Assembly (NCBI GenBank): GCA_002452855.1
Contig: DKFS01000016.1
Coordinates: 1 to 6,965 of the forward strand
DNA length: 6,965 nucleotides
From: Sulfurospirillum sp. UBA6790
GTDB lineage: Bacteria; Campylobacterota; Campylobacteria; Campylobacterales; Sulfurospirillaceae
Direction of reading: 5' to 3'
Part shown: positions 5,332-6,965 of the stretch, in pieces
Layout of the letters: every line of letters begins with the position of its first letter
How positions within the stretch are numbered: the stretch's first letter is position 1
The notes under the pieces: generated by a model
Told to the model about the DNA's origin: nothing
Seen by the model: the letters and a program-made list of their open reading frames with translations, nothing else
Database searches by the model: none
Translations under genes and position numbers: made by a program

Positions 5332-6075
5332 CTATTCTCCGCTTTCACATTCTCCGCTATACGACATAATGCCGTAGTCTAGGTTGATGACAGTTTTATA
5401 GCCCATATGCAATAAAATGCGCTGACAATACGCACTTCGACTTCCGCTGTAACAATAAACAATGATAGGGGTGTTTTCTTGTCCATTTAATTGTGAGAGG
5501 GCATTATGAAAACTGGTGGTTGGAACTAAATAGTCTGTTCCTTTAATGCGGTGTCCCACCCATTCCATCCATTCGCGTGTATCGACTAAGTTGAATTTCA
5601 CAGAGCCGTTTGCACGTGCCTCAAGAAGTGCTTCAAGCTCATTGGCATCAATTTCTTTCTTTTTCATCAATGTTTCGCACTCTTCTTTACTCAGTCCTCT
5701 GGCATGCGTATGGGCGAGCTCTTCTACACTCTCTTCTTGTGCGAGTTCACGTGCATGCTCAGGGGTGCAAAAGATAGTACAGTGACATTTACCGTTTTGT
5801 GGAATTTCAACGTTCAAAGCTGGTTTGCAAGGGCACAAACGATTCTCTGCTTGTGCTTGTTCTTCTGGGGTATTCCCAATCACCATAAAACAGGGACAGT
5901 AGCGCTTGCCGTAAATCATTTTATTGCGGGTTAAGCCTTGTTGGATGGACTCTTTGACTTCATCAAGCGGTGTGTATACAAAGCCAAATTGTTCACAGAC
6001 TCTATCCGTAAACGCTTCTGTTTTTTCAAGTTCTGCTAAAAATTCGGGAGAATTCATATCTATTTTTGTTATCAA
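5332..6075 (-). CDS. Ferredoxin:thioredoxin reductase catalytic-type domain fused to rhodanese
   Basis: The 247-residue soluble protein has two domains. The N-terminal part (about 10-105) resembles the catalytic chain of ferredoxin:thioredoxin reductase, which uses a [4Fe-4S] cluster beside a disulfide to pass electrons to thiol partners. It has C60-P-C62, C81-P-C83 and C97-H-C99. By analogy with the plant-type enzyme, C60, C81, C83 and C97 would hold the cluster and C62 with C99 form the redox disulfide. The spacings here (18 and 13 residues) are longer than the canonical 16 and 8, and C27 and C103 are extra. A helical, Glu-rich linker follows (105-155). The C-terminal rhodanese domain (about 158-245) has LVDTREWMEW and the active-site loop C208-YSGSR, so persulfide or sulfur transfer is likely. 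Start: AAAGGA lies 6 bases before TTG 6075, while the first in-frame ATG (6057) has no ribosome site. It has its own promoter and terminator. Partner proteins and reaction are unknown. Confidence 0.85.
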   Translation of the reverse strand: MITKIDMNSPEFLAELEKTEAFTDRVCEQFGFVYTPLDEVKESIQQGLTRNKMIYGKRYCPCFMVIGNTPEEQAQAENRLCPCKPALNVEIPQNGKCHCTIFCTPEHARELAQEESVEELAHTHARGLSKEECETLMKKKEIDANELEALLEARANGSVKFNLVDTREWMEWVGHRIKGTDYLVPTTSFHNALSQLNGQENTPIIVYCYSGSRSAYCQRILLHMGYKTVINLDYGIMSYSGECESGE

Positions 6076-6081
6076 ACATAT

Positions 6082-6087
6082 TCCTTT
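6082..6087 (-). promoter_or_regulatory. Ribosome binding site supporting a TTG start
   Basis: AAAGGA on the - strand stands 6 bases upstream of TTG 6075, the same spacing as before the marR ATG. The ATG six codons further in has no such site. Confidence 0.6.
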
Positions 6088-6103
6088 GTCTTATTTTTGC
6101 ACT

Positions 6104-6131
6104 ATTATAAAGAGTTTGTATTGGAAGTAAA
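6104..6131 (-). promoter_or_regulatory. Promoter of the FeS reductase-rhodanese gene
   Basis: A perfect TATAAT (6109-6104) is preceded, 16 bases upstream, by TTTACT (6131-6126), which matches four of six -35 positions. Transcription would begin near 6097, giving a leader of about 21 bases. It is the clearest sigma-70 type promoter in the window. Confidence 0.6.
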
Positions 6132-6139
6132 TTAAAGAA

Positions 6140-6159
6140 AGGCTTTACATGTAAAGCCT
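6140..6159 (-). terminator. 20-bp perfect palindrome, likely terminator of the EAL gene
   Basis: Positions 6140-6159 are a perfect palindrome, AGGC-TTTACATGTAAA-GCCT less one shared C and G at the ends of the core. As RNA it can fold to an 8-bp stem with a CATG loop, and on the - strand it is followed by TTCTTTAATTT. It lies 41 bases after the EAL stop. It could also serve as a protein-binding site upstream of the promoter at 6104-6131. Confidence 0.5.
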
Positions 6160-6180
6160 CAAGAAAATTAAGGGAAAATA

Positions 6181-6192
6181 TTTACATGTAAA
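6181..6192. repeat. Further copy of the palindrome TTTACATGTAAA
   Basis: An exact 12-bp palindrome, 8 bases after the EAL stop and centred 37 bases from the identical core at 6144-6155. The two copies could pair with each other in RNA. The same core forms the hairpin behind ychF. Confidence 0.55.
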
Positions 6193-6200
6193 AGAGTTCT

Positions 6201-6965
6201 TTAAAACATTTCGGGTCTTCCGAAGTAGTATCCTTGCGAGTAGTCCACGCCCAAAGCGCGTACGAGCGCATAAATTTCCTCATTTTCGACAAATTCAGCA
6301 ACCGTGGTTAATTTTTGTTTTTGAGCAAACATCACAATGGTTTCTACAATGTGTCGGCTGACTTCATTAGTCGTGATGGTTTTAATTAAGCTGCCATCAA
6401 TTTTTAAAATATCGGGCTCATACGAGAGCATTCGCTCAAAGTTTGAGTATCCCGTACCAAAGTCATCTATGGCGATTTTAACGCCTTGTGCTTTAATGTG
6501 TTGAATGAACTGTTTTATTTTATAAAAATCACGAATATCTTCGCTCTCTAAAAGTTCAAAAATGATGCGATTTGTTTCTGTTGGATATTGTCTTAGAAGA
6601 TGGTTGATATGTTGAACAATCTCCTCACGCTCAATATCGTGTAAAGAGAGATTTACCGAGATAGCAACATCTTTTATTTTTGATAATGCTGCAAACGAGT
6701 TATCTAAAACAATTTTAGTAATTTTAGAGTAGTATCGACCTTTTTTCGCCACTTCGAGGAAAAAATAAGGGGTCAGTAGCTGACCTTCCGTATTGATGAG
6801 TCGCACTAAAGATTCGTATTTTTCAACTTCTTGTGTTTGGTTATTGACGATAGGTTGAAAATACGAGATGATATTGCCTGTGTCGATAGCTGTTTTAATG
6901 GTGTGAATCGTTTCGATGTTTTTAAGGGCGTTATCGTATTCAATCCCTGAAAGCCCATCGGCGTA
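6201..6965 (-). CDS. EAL-domain protein, probable c-di-GMP phosphodiesterase, N-terminus missing
   Basis: The frame is open from the right edge of the window (254 residues visible); the GTG at 6806 is an internal valine codon, not a start. EAL domains hydrolyse cyclic di-GMP to pGpG and so favour motility over surface attachment. Numbered from the edge, the domain covers about 23-254: YFQPIV (35-40), the signature as E51-S-L, N105 in SVNLS, E137 in FELLE, DDFGTGYS (167-174), K188 in LKIDGS, E224 in VAEFVE, and Q244 in SQGYYFGRP. All metal-binding and catalytic positions I can place are filled, so activity is likely. The ESL variant keeps the metal-binding Glu. The preceding residues (YADGLSGIEYDNALKNI) look like the end of a GGDEF-type or linker region, suggesting a larger GGDEF-EAL or sensor-EAL protein; that is inference. 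The gene ends in a pair of TTTACATGTAAA palindromes. Confidence 0.93.
   Translation of the reverse strand, partial: YADGLSGIEYDNALKNIETIHTIKTAIDTGNIISYFQPIVNNQTQEVEKYESLVRLINTEGQLLTPYFFLEVAKKGRYYSKITKIVLDNSFAALSKIKDVAISVNLSLHDIEREEIVQHINHLLRQYPTETNRIIFELLESEDIRDFYKIKQFIQHIKAQGVKIAIDDFGTGYSNFERMLSYEPDILKIDGSLIKTITTNEVSRHIVETIVMFAQKQKLTTVAEFVENEEIYALVRALGVDYSQGYYFGRPEMF

Noticed and set aside
5546..6130. Overlapping + strand frames opposite the FeS reductase-rhodanese gene
   Set aside because: They are antisense shadows; the - strand product carries coherent domain motifs with cysteine clusters and an active-site loop.
6804..6806. GTG as the start of the EAL gene
   Set aside because: The 53 codons upstream to the window edge are open and encode the conserved YFQPIV strand and the ESL signature.
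1..6965. CRISPR arrays, tRNA or rRNA genes, insertion sequences, prophage or toxin-antitoxin genes
   Set aside because: I found no regularly spaced repeats, no tRNA-like cloverleaf, no transposase or integrase frame with terminal repeats, and no known defence or toxin domain in any frame.

Overview
The window looks like a piece of a Campylobacterota (epsilonproteobacterial) chromosome, most likely Sulfurospirillum or a close relative. The grounds are its AT-rich base composition, compact gene packing, a CydB variant with an unusual N-terminus, and a pairing of an iron-sulfur thioredoxin-reductase-like domain with rhodanese. This placement comes from family resemblance, not from a database search.

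Left part, + strand (1-2285): the 3' two thirds of cydA, then cydB overlapping it by 8 bases, then a 41-codon membrane microprotein that begins right after cydB with its own Shine-Dalgarno site. Together they encode a cytochrome bd-type quinol oxidase; the microprotein sits where CydX-type accessory subunits occur. An inverted repeat and a promoter-like box (2314-2350) separate this operon from ychF (2378-3478), which encodes a complete 366-residue Obg-family ATPase/GTPase. ychF is followed by a perfect 13-bp hairpin.

Middle (3479-3841): 363 bases without a confident gene. It holds a strong terminator-like hairpin at the right end, a frameshifted or decayed short reading frame on the + strand, and a consensus-like promoter on the - strand that faces back toward the ychF hairpin. 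The region could be a gene relic or could carry a small RNA.

Right part, - strand (3842-6965): a MarR-family regulator and a TauE/SafE membrane transporter form a tight two-gene operon (9-base gap). A 14-bp inverted repeat lies upstream of the regulator and probably is its operator. On the other side of that repeat are a promoter-like box, a good Shine-Dalgarno site and an ATG, but the frame stops after five codons, so a divergent gene may have been lost. Next comes a monocistronic gene, with a good promoter and its own terminator, for a fusion of a ferredoxin:thioredoxin reductase catalytic-type domain with a rhodanese domain. The window ends inside an EAL-domain protein (c-di-GMP phosphodiesterase type) that runs off the right edge.

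The genes share a loose redox and sulfur theme: quinol oxidase, FeS disulfide reductase with rhodanese, and a TSUP transporter of the kind that often moves sulfite, sulfonates or related anions. That they act in one pathway is inference. The most unusual non-coding signal is a repeated 12-bp palindrome (TTTACATGTAAA), present as a close pair in two separate intergenic gaps just downstream of genes.
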